Positions 34,536-43,590 of a stretch of DNA of 64,000 bases are shown here, in pieces. A program made the position numbers and the translations under genes. Origin of the DNA: Desulfosporosinus shakirovi (GTDB taxonomy: Bacteria; Bacillota; Desulfitobacteriia; Desulfitobacteriales; Desulfitobacteriaceae). Each line of letters begins with the position of its first letter. Position 1 is the stretch's first letter. The notes beneath the pieces are model-generated. The model saw only the letters and a list, made by a program, of their open reading frames with translations. It did not search any database and was not told the DNA's origin. The stretch lies in the NCBI RefSeq assembly GCF_020595055.1, contig NZ_JAJDOO010000006.1, positions 62,001-126,000 of the forward strand, read 5' to 3'.

Positions 34536-35044
34536 TCCACATCCTTTAGAAGCGAATTAAACCATTCTAAGTTTACTAAATGGTGTGAAACCGAGTTCTC
34601 TAACATCTTTCTAAAATATTTTGAGAGTTGATGTTCTCCATCCAAGGCATCCTTTAATAATAGAATTTTTGCATCAGTCTGCTCAATTTGAATCTTAATA
34701 AGCTTGACCATATTATCGCTTTTGTATTCCTTGGCAAATAAAAGCGCTGCATAAAAGGACAGGTTAACATACTCCGTTTTTGCACCGTATTGATACATCA
34801 ACTTTTGAAACTCGGCTTCCCCCGGCTCCGTGATAACATAATGGTGACTTTCCCGACTTTGTTCTGATTGATTAACCTGCTTGATTAAGTTTTTCTCTTC
34901 TAACTGTTGAAGATTATAGTAAAATGAACCCTTCGTGAAATTCACAATATACTTGTAGTGCCTTTCTTCCATTTGTGCCAGAAGCTCGTATCCATGGGCT
35001 CCAGGGTTTTGTATTAATAGCCCCAAAATCAGCAATGGAATCAT
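34526..35044 (-). CDS. PadR-family transcriptional regulator
   Basis: A 172-residue PadR protein. It starts MIPLLILGLLIQNPGAHGYE, with the winged helix FTKGSFYYNLQQLEEKNLIK and wing ESHHYVITEPGEAEFQKLM, followed by a C-terminal helical dimerisation domain with FYAALLFAKEY. It lies 13 bases after an esterase fragment and downstream of the Bce transporter genes on the same strand, so it may be co-transcribed with them or regulate a lost target. Confidence 0.83.
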   Translation of the reverse strand: MIPLLILGLLIQNPGAHGYELLAQMEERHYKYIVNFTKGSFYYNLQQLEEKNLIKQVNQSEQSRESHHYVITEPGEAEFQKLMYQYGAKTEYVNLSFYAALLFAKEYKSDNMVKLIKIQIEQTDAKILLLKDALDGEHQLSKYFRKMLENSVSHHLVNLEWFNSLLKDVDCL

Positions 35045-35057
35045 AATCTGTGCCTCA

Positions 35058-35387
35058 CTATTCGTTGATTAGTGTTTCGTAAGAAATTTTTCCAAGTGCA
35101 AAGTCCATCTGTTTCACAAACATCAATTCGGTTGGGGTATGCCTTCTCGCACTGAGTCTATCCAAAAGCTCAACCTCGTGGCTTAGTGGTGCTAAAACGT
35201 GAGTTTTTTTATCGAAGGCCTCAAAGTAGCGCAGACCAAAATATCTTTGAGATAATGAATTCACATGAATTCCATCTGGATTCGCAGTCAACCCTTGGGC
35301 AGATACAAAATAACAATGTGCTTGCTCAAAAGCAAATTTTTGAAGAGAATCATTTATACGGGTCATACTCAACGCAGTACTGCCCAA
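35058..35387 (-). pseudogene. C-terminal fragment of a SASA-type carbohydrate esterase
   Basis: FVSAQGLTANPDGIHVNSLS and QRYFGLRYFEAF match the end of sialate-O-acetylesterase-like SGNH proteins. The catalytic Asp-x-x-His pair is in PDGIH. A full protein is about 250 residues; only the last 100 or so remain, after an unrelated MGSTALSMTR start. The GDS serine region is lost, so it cannot be active. Confidence 0.7.
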
Positions 35388-35399
35388 ATCCTGTTTTAC

Positions 35400-37394
35400 C
35401 TAAAAAGTCTCCCAACTGACAATCCGATAATACACTTTGGCCGTCAGCCCGTAGACAAGAGCATAAAACAGGGCAAAAACCAAGATGGTACCCGCTGTGC
35501 ACCAGGCGAATAACCCCACATTGGTGAGATTCAGTACGGCCAGCAATTTAGTAATGATGGGAAAAGCGAAGGCAATATGGATCCCGGCGGCAACCAGGGG
35601 CAGGAAAAATACGATCAGAACCTGACTGCGGATGGAGCCTCTGACCTCTTCACGGCTCATTCCCACCTTCTGCATAATTTCAAAGCGAGCCTTATCGTCA
35701 TACCCCTCGGAGACCTGCTTGTAATAGATGATCAGCACGGTGGCCATGATGAACAGCGCCCCCAAGAAAATTCCCAGGAAGAACAAGCCTCCATATATGG
35801 CGAAAAAGGATTCCTTGACTGCCACCGGGGATTCGATCCTGCTGCCGGGATAATCATTGCCCACGGCCGTGCGGATGTCCTGGTAAACAGCCAAGATGTC
35901 AGCCTCGTCGGCCTCCAGATCAAAGCCCAGATAATATCGATACCCTGAGGGATCATCCCCATTTTCTTCGTCCTGGGCCTCCGCCATGGCTTTGACCACC
36001 TCCATATCCTTGACCACGACATAATAGCTGCCCGAGATGGATACCCTATTCAGGTTATTTTCAAAAAACGAGTCCAACCTTTCCTTGACTGTCAATGTCC
36101 GGTTTAATACCGTCAGGGTATCTTCTTCATACTTGCTGGAGCTGGAATAGATCAGAATCTCATCATCCCCCAAGCTGACCCTTCTCTTGGCCAGCCGGTT
36201 ATAATCCTCCAGCGGAATCAGATAGAATTCCCTGACGGAAGAAGAGTCGTCGGAGATGTTGCTCATATCCGTGATCACCCTGTCCCCCTCTTGATTGCCG
36301 ACTAAGGCCGCATACCTGTAGTCCAGTCTATCCTTCCCCTCCAGCCCATGCTTCGCCAAGACCTCCTTAACCGACGTCTGCAAGCCCTCCACGGATTGCT
36401 GAGCAGGCACGGGGGTGGAAATCATAATATGTTGAGGATACCGGGTGCGCAGCACGTCCTCCATCCCAATGTACAAGGACACGGTGGTAGACACCATCAC
36501 CAGCACAGCCGTGGCCATGATGCAGATATTGGCCAGCCCCACGGCGTTTTGCTTCATCCGGTACATCATCCCCGCTACAGCGGTAAAATGCCTGATCTGA
36601 TAATAATACCCCTTGTTCCGGCGCAGCAGTTTAAGCACTGCGATGCTGCCGGCGGTAAACAAACAATAGGTGCCGACCATCACCAGGAGGACGGCAAAGA
36701 AAAATTGGTTTAGTGCGGCCAGAGGAGATTCGGTAGTGAGGGAAATATAATACCCCCAGCCCAGGCTCAAAGTTCCCATCACCACTAAAAGCCATTTTGT
36801 TTTCGGCTCCTTCTCCCCTGTCTGACCGCCCATCAGGAGTTCAACAGGCTTAGCCAGATGGATTTGGCGCAAGGTATTGAGCAGGGTCAACAGGAAAATT
36901 CCGGCGAACAGGAACAGCACGGCAGTAAGAGCGGGGCCGGAGACGGTAAAGCCCAGGGGCACCTCAAAGTTGAGGATTTTCAGCAGAACCATGAAGATCA
37001 GCTTGGAGAGAAGTATCCCGCCCAGCAGGCCTGCCCCCAGGCTGATCACCGCCACATACAGGGTTTCGATGGCTAATACTCTGGCGATATGCTTCTTCTC
37101 CATGCCCAGGATATTAAAAAGGCCAAATTCCTTTTTCCGCCGTTTGATCAGAAAGCTATGGGTATAGAAGAGAAAAATCGCCGAGAAAATCGCGATCACA
37201 TAGCAGCCCAGGTTAAGGATGGTTTGCACCTCGGAGCCGCCGGTCATTTTTCCCAAGCCCTCATTTTCAGACAGAAACACCATGATGTAATACATCATCA
37301 CCGTACCGATGCAGGTCAGGATATAGGGCAGATAGGTTTGGGCATTTTTTTTCAGATTGGTGGCGGCCAGCTTAGGATAAAAGAATCTACTCAT
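35400..37394 (-). CDS. bceB-like: BceB-type ABC permease (FtsX-like)
   Basis: A 664-residue permease with ten predicted membrane helices, one at the start, a group of three at about 55-165, more at 200-300 and three at the C-terminus. A 210-residue extracellular domain (about 325-530) sits between helices 7 and 8, the BceB hallmark for binding peptide antibiotics. The FLIKRRKKEFGLFNILGM segment is conserved in the family. ATG 37392-37394 overlaps the ATPase stop by 8 bases. It should work with the ATPase at 37387 and the kinase/regulator at 45774-47493, from which it is now separated. Confidence 0.88.
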   Translation of the reverse strand: MSRFFYPKLAATNLKKNAQTYLPYILTCIGTVMMYYIMVFLSENEGLGKMTGGSEVQTILNLGCYVIAIFSAIFLFYTHSFLIKRRKKEFGLFNILGMEKKHIARVLAIETLYVAVISLGAGLLGGILLSKLIFMVLLKILNFEVPLGFTVSGPALTAVLFLFAGIFLLTLLNTLRQIHLAKPVELLMGGQTGEKEPKTKWLLVVMGTLSLGWGYYISLTTESPLAALNQFFFAVLLVMVGTYCLFTAGSIAVLKLLRRNKGYYYQIRHFTAVAGMMYRMKQNAVGLANICIMATAVLVMVSTTVSLYIGMEDVLRTRYPQHIMISTPVPAQQSVEGLQTSVKEVLAKHGLEGKDRLDYRYAALVGNQEGDRVITDMSNISDDSSSVREFYLIPLEDYNRLAKRRVSLGDDEILIYSSSSKYEEDTLTVLNRTLTVKERLDSFFENNLNRVSISGSYYVVVKDMEVVKAMAEAQDEENGDDPSGYRYYLGFDLEADEADILAVYQDIRTAVGNDYPGSRIESPVAVKESFFAIYGGLFFLGIFLGALFIMATVLIIYYKQVSEGYDDKARFEIMQKVGMSREEVRGSIRSQVLIVFFLPLVAAGIHIAFAFPIITKLLAVLNLTNVGLFAWCTAGTILVFALFYALVYGLTAKVYYRIVSWETF

Positions 37395-38154
37395 GGTGCC
37401 CACCGCCTGTGGCCATGGTGGTCAGGGTATCGGAGATCTTCTGGTACATGGCTTCATCCGACATGTTGGCTTTATAAAGCTGGTGGAAGACCTCACCATC
37501 CTTAATAAACAGTACCCGTTTAGCATGGCTGGCCGCTTTCACGCTGTGGGTCACCATTAACAAAGTCTGCCCCTCCAAATTGATTTCCTTAAACAGGCGG
37601 AGCAAGCCCTCAGCGGACTGAGAGTCCAGGGAACCGGTGGGTTCGTCCGCTAGAATCAGCTGGGGTTTGGTAATCAGAGCCCGGGCCACAGCACAGCGCT
37701 GCTTCTGCCCTCCCGACACTTCATAAGGATATTTGGCCAGGATATCACCGATGCCCAGCTTGCGGGCAATGGGCTCCAGCCGCCGGCTCATCTCCTCATA
37801 GGACTTGCCGGAGAGCACCAGGGGCAGGAAAATGTTATCCTGCAAGGAGAAGGTATCCAGCAGATTAAAATCCTGAAACACAAAGCCGAGATTTTCCCGG
37901 CGGAAGGCGGAAATCTCCTTTTCCTTAATGGTGCTGAGCCCTTTCCCCTTGAGCAGCACCTCACCGCTGGTGGGTTTGTCCAGGGAGGCCAGAATATTGA
38001 GCAAGGTGGTTTTGCCTGACCCGGATTCACCCATAATCGCTGCATATTCACCCTCCTCTACGGAGAAGGACACATTGGCTAAGGCCTGAACAGGGCTGCC
38101 GCCAAAACGGGTGGTATAGACTTTTTTAAGATTATTCACTTCTAAAATGGTCAT
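37387..38154 (-). CDS. bceA-like: BceA-type ABC ATPase
   Basis: A 255-residue ATPase of the MacB/LolD class: Walker [12 protein letters not shown], signature VSGGQKQR, Walker [13 protein letters not shown] and switch VTHSVKAA. It starts [18 protein letters not shown] behind AAAGGAGG. With BceB it forms an antimicrobial-peptide sensing and detoxification module. Its first nine codons and the whole promoter are duplicated at 43439-43590. Confidence 0.9.
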   Translation of the reverse strand: MTILEVNNLKKVYTTRFGGSPVQALANVSFSVEEGEYAAIMGESGSGKTTLLNILASLDKPTSGEVLLKGKGLSTIKEKEISAFRRENLGFVFQDFNLLDTFSLQDNIFLPLVLSGKSYEEMSRRLEPIARKLGIGDILAKYPYEVSGGQKQRCAVARALITKPQLILADEPTGSLDSQSAEGLLRLFKEINLEGQTLLMVTHSVKAASHAKRVLFIKDGEVFHQLYKANMSDEAMYQKISDTLTTMATGGGHHE

Positions 38155-38279
38155 GAAGAAGAACCTCCTTTGCTGAGTAGGTTCAGTATAGCAAAACTGG
38201 AAAATGCCCTGCCATAACTTTGGCTTACATTTTCCAGTTTAAGCTTACCCTTTTGTAAGGTAGATCATCATTTTATTCA
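38128..38279. repeat. bce promoter segment, copy A
   Basis: A 152-base segment covering the first codons of bceA and its upstream region. It is repeated with one difference (G to A at the position of 38199) at 43439-43590. Confidence 0.9.
38185..38259 (-). promoter_or_regulatory. bceAB promoter and BceR-type operator
   Basis: On the minus strand, TATACT (38185-38190) is the -10. No good -35 is present, as expected of an activated promoter. AAACTGGAAAATG (38194-38206) and its exact inverse at 38228-38240 form a 13-bp dyad, and CTTAC-N6-GTAAG lies at 38244-38259. The regulator is probably the OmpR-type protein at 46822-47493. Confidence 0.6.
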
Positions 38280-38314
38280 GCCAAAGGAGTTCACTCCGTC
38301 ACCGTATCCTACCC

Positions 38315-38896
38315 TTATAAAACAGAAGGAAATACCCCATTCAAATCTATGGTTAATTCTGGAAATATCCCTACATTTATTGTTTCCTCTTCTGTGTATA
38401 TTTCTGGCCTACCATACCTACCGTTACTTTGCAATAAGAACACACTGACAAGTTTACCTTCTGGCTCCACAATCCAGTATTCTAAAACTCCAGCTTTTTC
38501 ATACTGATTAAACTTGGTAACTCTGTCATGTTTAATCGAAGATGGAGAAATAATTTCAATTATCAAGTCGGGTATACCCTTACAGCCTTGTTTATCAATT
38601 TTAGATTGGTCACATACAACGGTAATGTCAGGCTCAAAAACATTCTTAACGTCTTCGTCTTCCTTTTCGTCACCCTTAATTAACCTGACAGAGAATGGTG
38701 CTGCATAAACTTTACAAGGTTTTCCCTTTAAGTAGACGGAAATCTGAGTAGATAAATTCATGGATATCTCCTGATGCTCTGGTGAAGGGGTTGCTTGCAT
38801 ATACGGAACACCCTCAATGATTTCTACTCTTTCATCTTCAGGCCATGCCAGGTAGTCTGCATATGTGTATTGTCTTTCTTTTTGGGGTAATGGCAT
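38315..38896 (-). CDS. Uma2-family (DUF820) PD-(D/E)XK protein
   Basis: A 193-residue protein of the Uma2 restriction-endonuclease-like fold. YTYADYLAWPEDERVEIIEG is the typical start. EPDITVVCD, DLIIEIISPSS and the later KHDRVTKFNQYEKAGVLEYW contain the nuclease Asp, Glu and Lys. These proteins are abundant in cyanobacteria and some Firmicutes, and their role is unclear. ATG 38894-38896 is preferred for its spacing to AAAGGTGAG. The gene was inserted into, or brought next to, the broken bce locus. Confidence 0.85.
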   Translation of the reverse strand: MPLPQKERQYTYADYLAWPEDERVEIIEGVPYMQATPSPEHQEISMNLSTQISVYLKGKPCKVYAAPFSVRLIKGDEKEDEDVKNVFEPDITVVCDQSKIDKQGCKGIPDLIIEIISPSSIKHDRVTKFNQYEKAGVLEYWIVEPEGKLVSVFLLQSNGRYGRPEIYTEEETINVGIFPELTIDLNGVFPSVL

Positions 38897-39069
38897 AATG
38901 GCACTCACCTTTATTCAAAATAACCTTCCTCTGCATCTAGCCATTGAGACATTGAGCCATTTATCAATGAGGATAATACCATTATATCACAAAAAGGTAA
39001 ATATCTCCGTATGTGACATTGGTTTCATGGAATCACCTCTTTGACAAGCTGCCCCAATGCCCTTTAGAT

Positions 39070-39133
39070 TCACTCCATCACCATATCCACCTTATCCAGG
39101 CCGATTCTTCACTTTCGTGCCCGTAGCCATGGG
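39070..39133 (-). pseudogene. 3'-end fragment of the Bce kinase gene
   Basis: TTCACTCCATCACCATATCC and the next 40 bases match the last codons of the kinase gene (45774 onward) with a few changes. A shorter, more decayed match (TTCACTCCGTCACC) lies at 38291-38304. Otherwise the 38897-39198 gap is empty. Confidence 0.7.
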
Positions 39134-39198
39134 AATGAAGGGAAAGTATAATGGCCAAAAAACAATCATTTTACTTGACTACTTACACCTCATATAGA

Positions 39199-39525
39199 TC
39201 AAACATTAAGTCTTTTTTCTGTAAAATAATAATATATACCTATTGTAAATACAAGAACTAGAATAACTGCCATAATGTTTTTTACTAAAAGATTATTTTT
39301 AAACACTAGTAAGAAAGCCCCATTAAGGAAAAAAATAGCTCCCCATAACTGGTGCTTTTTTTTTGAATTACTATATTTTATTGCCATTGCAAGTGCAATA
39401 ATACCTGACAGTGTTACTTCTAATATAAAAGAAATCCAAGACGTATCCACATTGAAAAATCTGAGTATTACATACAAAAGTATAAATGCAATAGCTATTC
39501 CTAATATAAACTTTATTATTTTCAC
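39199..39525 (-). CDS. Small 4-TM membrane protein
   Basis: A 108-residue membrane protein with four helices (about 2-24, 32-50, 58-76 and 80-100) and a short KKKHQLWG cytoplasmic loop. GTG 39523-39525 is nine bases from GGGAGG, better than the TTG that touches it. No family recognised. Confidence 0.6.
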   Translation of the reverse strand: MKIIKFILGIAIAFILLYVILRFFNVDTSWISFILEVTLSGIIALAMAIKYSNSKKKHQLWGAIFFLNGAFLLVFKNNLLVKNIMAVILVLVFTIGIYYYFTEKRLNV

Positions 39526-39850
39526 TAAATACAACCTCCCTTGAAAGATAGCCTACAAAAATATATGTACCAGTGTAAGTAATAATTATTTTTTAAACAT
39601 ACTTTTATTGTTATTTGACCTCTGTCAAGCGATGAACATTATACTTTTTAACCATACTATCATTTAGCACTATCGTATACCAGTGATTTTGTCCAATACT
39701 ATTAAGATATTCCAATGCCATATAAGCTATTTTGAGAGCGCAAGTTGCTTTTGGATCGTTACTTCTGTTTCTTCCGGTATTAATTCAAATAGTAGCATAC
39801 TTTAAATAAGACCGTATTTCACACTTATCTTCCTTATATGGAGGTACTGA

Positions 39851-39961
39851 TTCAAGCTCGAAGACACCTTCCAAAAAATGAAGCAAGTGGTCGGTGCCTT
39901 CGATTATCGGCTTTGGAGTCAATCCAGACCCAAGGTTCAAGAAGTATTTGCGCAAAGTTGA
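39851..39961 (+). pseudogene. Transposase fragment (DDE type)
   Basis: FKLEDTFQKMKQVVGAFDYR followed by LWSQSRPKVQEVFAQS resembles the C-terminal part of IS4/IS701-type transposases (catalytic Glu region then a conserved FxYxxW). Stops bracket it on both sides. The rest of 39526-40002 shows no gene. Confidence 0.4.
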
Positions 39962-40002
39962 TCTTTCATCCGTTGTAGCAGTGATGAATAAAGTAAGAAT
40001 GT

Positions 40003-40461
40003 TTAAAACGGAAGAATCAATTCAAGTATAGCCACAATCCCAGGTACAGCTGCTTGTGCAAAGTCTGGCAATAAATAGCTAACAACGTTCGTTAATAATT
40101 CATTAATGGTATCAGAAAAACCAACATAAGCATCAATGACTTTAGTAAAGGCATCAAATTCAAAATATTTTTGATATTTAGTAGGTATTTTATTTAACAC
40201 TTTATCATAATTATCTTTGAGCCATTTTGCAGCAGCTTTAACTGCCGCTGAAGGAACTGAATTTGGTTGAATAGTACCATCTTCAACTTGGGCATTTATC
40301 GTATTAGTAATTGCTTCATTAGTAATAGCCCTGGTTTGTGATTCAACAGCAGATGTAACTAAAGTACTATTATTCGAAGAGCTAGCAAATACACAAGAAG
40401 ATCCAACAATGTTAATTGAAAGTACCATTACTAGCATTAAAGCTATTTTTTTAATTTTCAC
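40003..40461 (-). CDS. Secreted small protein of unknown function
   Basis: A 152-residue preprotein. The signal peptide is 1-26 (KIKKIALMLVMVLSINIVG, cleavage near VFA-SS). The mature part has a polar stretch, then an amphipathic helical domain: AAVKAAAKWLKDNYDKVLNK, YQKYFEFDAF and a hydrophobic C-terminus AAVPGIVAILELILPF. The architecture recalls secreted bacteriocin-like or wall-associated helical proteins, but no family is recognised and no immunity or export gene is adjacent. Confidence 0.65.
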   Translation of the reverse strand: MKIKKIALMLVMVLSINIVGSSCVFASSSNNSTLVTSAVESQTRAITNEAITNTINAQVEDGTIQPNSVPSAAVKAAAKWLKDNYDKVLNKIPTKYQKYFEFDAFTKVIDAYVGFSDTINELLTNVVSYLLPDFAQAAVPGIVAILELILPF

Positions 40462-40844
40462 GCTAAAACCTCCAAATATTTTAAATTTTTAAATAATACA
40501 ATTCATAGCATATCCACCTCTCTTCTGTAACATCAAATATCAGGAACTTTATCTCATAAATAGGTAAAACGCTGTGGTCATAAACGAGTAATCATTTATT
40601 AACATTATCCTTGTCTGGGTATTTAATCTTATTTTAGGTTACCTCTACAATAAGTTAAGTGCTTTTGCACTGAAAATCGTACTGCAATATGCCGCATTTT
40701 TGGTTTTAACTCGTAAACGGTAAATAATGAGTACCTGTCTTAAAGTTACTTGTCATGATAACCTTGGATATATGAATCTCTAGTACTTAAAACTTCTAAC
40801 AGTTTTTCAAGTACTAGAAAAACTATAATCAAGGAGCTGCGCGT

Positions 40845-40975
40845 ATGGACAGAAAGAGAAATCATTAACCACTCAGTATCGTTACCATAGCTGGGTTGGT
40901 ATCATTTCAGAACGCAATGCTAGTGCATTAAGCAATAACGATGAATTAATGAACAAATTTACGGCGAGGCCTTGA
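40845..40975 (+). pseudogene. IS66-type accessory ORF fragment
   Basis: AAGGAG precedes ATG 40845, but the frame stops after seven codons. In the next frame EKSLTTQYRYHSWVGIISER and NASALSN match the N-terminus of IS66 TnpA-type accessory proteins, and then diverge. One frameshift plus truncation. The remainder of 40462-41138 shows only a GTTTTTC/GAAAAAC hairpin near 40800. Confidence 0.45.
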
Positions 40976-41138
40976 TGTTACAGCATTCTTAAATTGACCT
41001 CGTTATAAATTCCGGGAACTTAGATTTCTAAATAGCGCCATCAGGACTGGTCCTGATCGAACAAATTACTCTGCGGAGTTTAAAGTATTAGAGATATTAT
41101 CAGAAACCACAATCAGTATAACGATCACCTGTTTAAGC

Positions 41139-41190
41139 AGTTATATAATAAATTATATAGTAATGTTTTATATAACTATATAATATTATA
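41139..41190 (+). promoter_or_regulatory. AT-rich operator region of the second blaI-like operon
   Basis: AGTTATATAATAAATTATAT and TTATATAACTATATAATATT contain overlapping inverted repeats of AGTTATATA/TATATAACT. TATAAT occurs twice as a possible -10. The sites resemble neither the 6.5-kb operators nor canonical Bla boxes. Confidence 0.35.
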
Positions 41191-41304
41191 GACACACGTG
41201 CCTGTCAATATATAATTTAGTTGTTTTTTGCTTTACAATCTATCAATATTTGTATACTATTATATTATCTATCGTTAGATTACATTAGAAATGAGGCTAT
41301 AAGC

Positions 41305-41712
41305 TTGGTGGGAAAAGCTACTTTAGATTTAACAAAAAACGAGCTGGAAATTATGAGTCTCATGTGGGTACAGTATAAATCCCTTTCCCGTTCTGAAATT
41401 ATTGAGCTTTCCCCTGAACGATCATGGAAAGCCAGTTCAATTCATATCTTGTTAAATCAATTATTAGAAAAAAAAGCCATCGTAGTTGATGGCTTTGTAA
41501 AGACCGGGAAAAATTACGGAAGAACCTATTCCGCTGCAATAACTCCGGAAGAGTATCAAGTGATGCAAGTCAAACAAGGTATCGTTTTTTTTCAGTCTAA
41601 ATCGGCTGCTCTCACCAGCCTCGTATCGGAGCTTGTAAAAGACGAAGATATCGATGATGAAACGCTGGATAGGCTGGAAGCTATACTACGCGAGAAGAGG
41701 CGCGGAGGTTAA
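41305..41712 (+). CDS. BlaI-like winged-helix repressor
   Basis: A 135-residue BlaI-family protein read from TTG 41305 (GAGG eight bases before; GTG 41308 is the alternative). LTKNELEIMSLMWVQYKSLS, SRSEIIELSPERSWKAS and a wing KTGKNYGRTYSAAIT are the wHTH; the C-terminal helix ETLDRLEAILREKR dimerises. It overlaps nothing but lies six bases before the M56 gene. Confidence 0.8.
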   Translation: MVGKATLDLTKNELEIMSLMWVQYKSLSRSEIIELSPERSWKASSIHILLNQLLEKKAIVVDGFVKTGKNYGRTYSAAITPEEYQVMQVKQGIVFFQSKSAALTSLVSELVKDEDIDDETLDRLEAILREKRRGG

Positions 41713-41718
41713 TAGGAT

Positions 41719-42870
41719 ATGATGATTACGGCCTATTCAGTTTTTATGGCTATCCTATGGTGCAACGTATTTATTTGCGTTGTAGCGCTGATAAGGCGAC
41801 GTGACAGTTTTATTATATATTTCAGCATTTTTCCGTTGCTTTTTTTGGTGTTTGCCAGTATTTTTCGGCTGCTGTGTTCTATAGAACTTCCAATCACAAC
41901 TGTCATCCGATCTGAAGTGATCTTACCGGCTGTAATAGATTCTTTTACAAAACCACTGTTCATTGTGGGTAACAGCGACAGTACCATAAATATCGCAACT
42001 ATACTGATTGTTATCTGGGCAGGGGGATGTTTCTATCACATTCAACAATACATAAGGTCATTAATACGGTTCAATAAAAGGATAGCCAATGTTCCAGGAA
42101 CAAGTGAGCCGCAGATACTCATAGCGGTCAATGAAATCATTACCGAAAGCGGGAAAAGCCACCCAGTAAAAATTATTAAGTCTACGGAAGTCATATCCCC
42201 AATGGTAACCGGTTTCTTTCAACCTGTGATTTTCCTGCCGGATATTGAACTTTCCGATAGTGAACTTAAGAACATCCTGCTGCACGAATGGACACATTTT
42301 TTACATAAAGACGCCTGGGTTAAACTGATGATGTATGTGATACTATCGGTATTCTGGTGGAATCCGTTGATTCATCTCCTGAACAAAGATTTGGATCATA
42401 TACTTGAGATTCGATGTGATTTGAAACTTACTGCTCAATGGGATATGGAAAAGCGGTTTTATTATCTGGAAAATATCACAAAATTCATCAAATGGACACG
42501 TTGTAAGAAATCCCTGCTTGATACGCCGTCCCACGCTACTGCCTTAATCAGCACAAAAAGTTCTTCGAAGATTGAACAGAGGTTTAATTTAGTCTTAAAT
42601 ACAGAATTACCGAAACAATATCCTTTACCAAGCCTGTTGATCTGCGGTCTGACGCTGTTAGTTTTAGGTTTTTCGTATATATTTGTGTTCCAGCCAGCGG
42701 GGTTTCCCACGGCTGAACCGGAATACGAGGATTTTTATATGGTCACGCCTGAAAATGCCTATTTGATAATCAATGAAGACAACACCTATTCTTTATATGT
42801 GGATGGCCAATACAAACTAAAGTTAAAGACAATAGCTAGTGAGCCATATTTGACATTGCCAATAAAATAA
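41719..42870 (+). CDS. M56-family membrane metalloprotease (BlaR1-like, short)
   Basis: A 383-residue protein with four membrane segments and the zinc motif HEWTH (about 191-195) followed by WWNPLIHLLNKDLDHILEIR. After the last helix (about 295-315) only some 65 residues are extracellular, with no sensor domain, so the ligand may be bound by another protein. Partner of the BlaI-like repressor upstream; the small secreted protein follows. Confidence 0.82.
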   Translation: MMITAYSVFMAILWCNVFICVVALIRRRDSFIIYFSIFPLLFLVFASIFRLLCSIELPITTVIRSEVILPAVIDSFTKPLFIVGNSDSTINIATILIVIWAGGCFYHIQQYIRSLIRFNKRIANVPGTSEPQILIAVNEIITESGKSHPVKIIKSTEVISPMVTGFFQPVIFLPDIELSDSELKNILLHEWTHFLHKDAWVKLMMYVILSVFWWNPLIHLLNKDLDHILEIRCDLKLTAQWDMEKRFYYLENITKFIKWTRCKKSLLDTPSHATALISTKSSSKIEQRFNLVLNTELPKQYPLPSLLICGLTLLVLGFSYIFVFQPAGFPTAEPEYEDFYMVTPENAYLIINEDNTYSLYVDGQYKLKLKTIASEPYLTLPIK

Positions 42871-42901
42871 ACAAACTATACGGAAAGGGGACTTTATTAA
42901 G

Positions 42902-43153
42902 ATGAGGAGAGTTTTAACCGGTTTTTCTATTTTTACCTTAACGGTGGTCTTTCTAGGAGGTAGTTTTTCTTCTGTGGGTGAAGTCTATGCAGCTGAAATA
43001 AACAGCAAGCTGAACATTTCAGGCTATGAAGAGACTTCGGTGGCTCGCGCCGAAGAAACTGTTTGGTATTACCGGATGCAAAATGGTGTAACGGAAAAAC
43101 GCCTGTGGTCTATTACCAGAAGAGTATGGCTCACCGATTGGATGCCCGTGTAA
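42902..43153 (+). CDS. Small secreted protein downstream of the M56 gene
   Basis: An 83-residue preprotein with signal peptide 1-30 (cleavage after VYA). The mature chain ends with WYYRMQNGVTEKRLWSITRR and VWLTDWMPV, a Trp/Tyr-rich module I associate with short secreted Firmicute proteins ending in WLTDW. It is 31 bases after the M56 gene and ends before a terminator, so all three form one operon. It could be the target or extracellular sensor of the pathway. Confidence 0.68.
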   Translation: MRRVLTGFSIFTLTVVFLGGSFSSVGEVYAAEINSKLNISGYEETSVARAEETVWYYRMQNGVTEKRLWSITRRVWLTDWMPV

Positions 43154-43200
43154 CCAAGTGATGTAATTATAGAAACTTAGAAATGATGTCACATCTGATT

Positions 43201-43242
43201 GCAGAGAAGGCTAAGGCAGAAGGTCGATCTCTGCTTTTTTTG
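43201..43242 (+). terminator. Terminator of the second blaI-like operon
   Basis: GCAGAGA and TCTCTGC pair around a 20-base loop and are followed by seven T. Confidence 0.65.
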
Positions 43243-43317
43243 TCGTGGCATTTGGTGTAAAAATTAAATTATGATAAAATTTAGTATTTCACGACCTGCC
43301 GTTAAGAAGTGAAGACA

Positions 43318-43438
43318 ATGGGGAAGATTTGGGCGCTGCATGGCCCTAATTTGAATTTGTTAGGACGGCGTGAACCGGATAAGTACGGGCCTCAGACTCT
43401 TGAATCAATCCACAACAAGGAACTTCTACATAAGGCTC
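43318..43438 (+). pseudogene. aroQ: Truncated aroQ (type II 3-dehydroquinase)
   Basis: From ATG 43318 the frame reads [20 protein letters not shown] and [14 protein letters not shown], the unmistakable AroQ N-terminus with the catalytic Arg and lid region. After about 38 codons it runs straight into the duplicated bce promoter segment (43439). The remaining 100 or so residues, including the active-site Tyr-His part, are gone. Confidence 0.9.
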
Positions 43439-43590
43439 AAGATTATTCACTTCTAAAATGGTCATGAAGAAGAACCTCCTTTGCTGAGTAGGTTCAGTAT
43501 AGCAAAACTAGAAAATGCCCTGCCATAACTTTGGCTTACATTTTCCAGTTTAAGCTTACCCTTTTGTAAGGTAGATCATCATTTTATTCA
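43439..43590. repeat. bce promoter segment, copy B
   Basis: It matches 38128-38279 with one substitution, which breaks one base of the 13-bp operator arm. Unlike copy A, it continues directly into the kinase 3' end, so it keeps the original gene order kinase - promoter - bceA. Confidence 0.9.

Noticed and set aside
40003-40461. Bacteriocin precursor
   Set aside because: A Sec-type signal and a helical mature part fit, but there is no immunity, modification or export gene; function left open.
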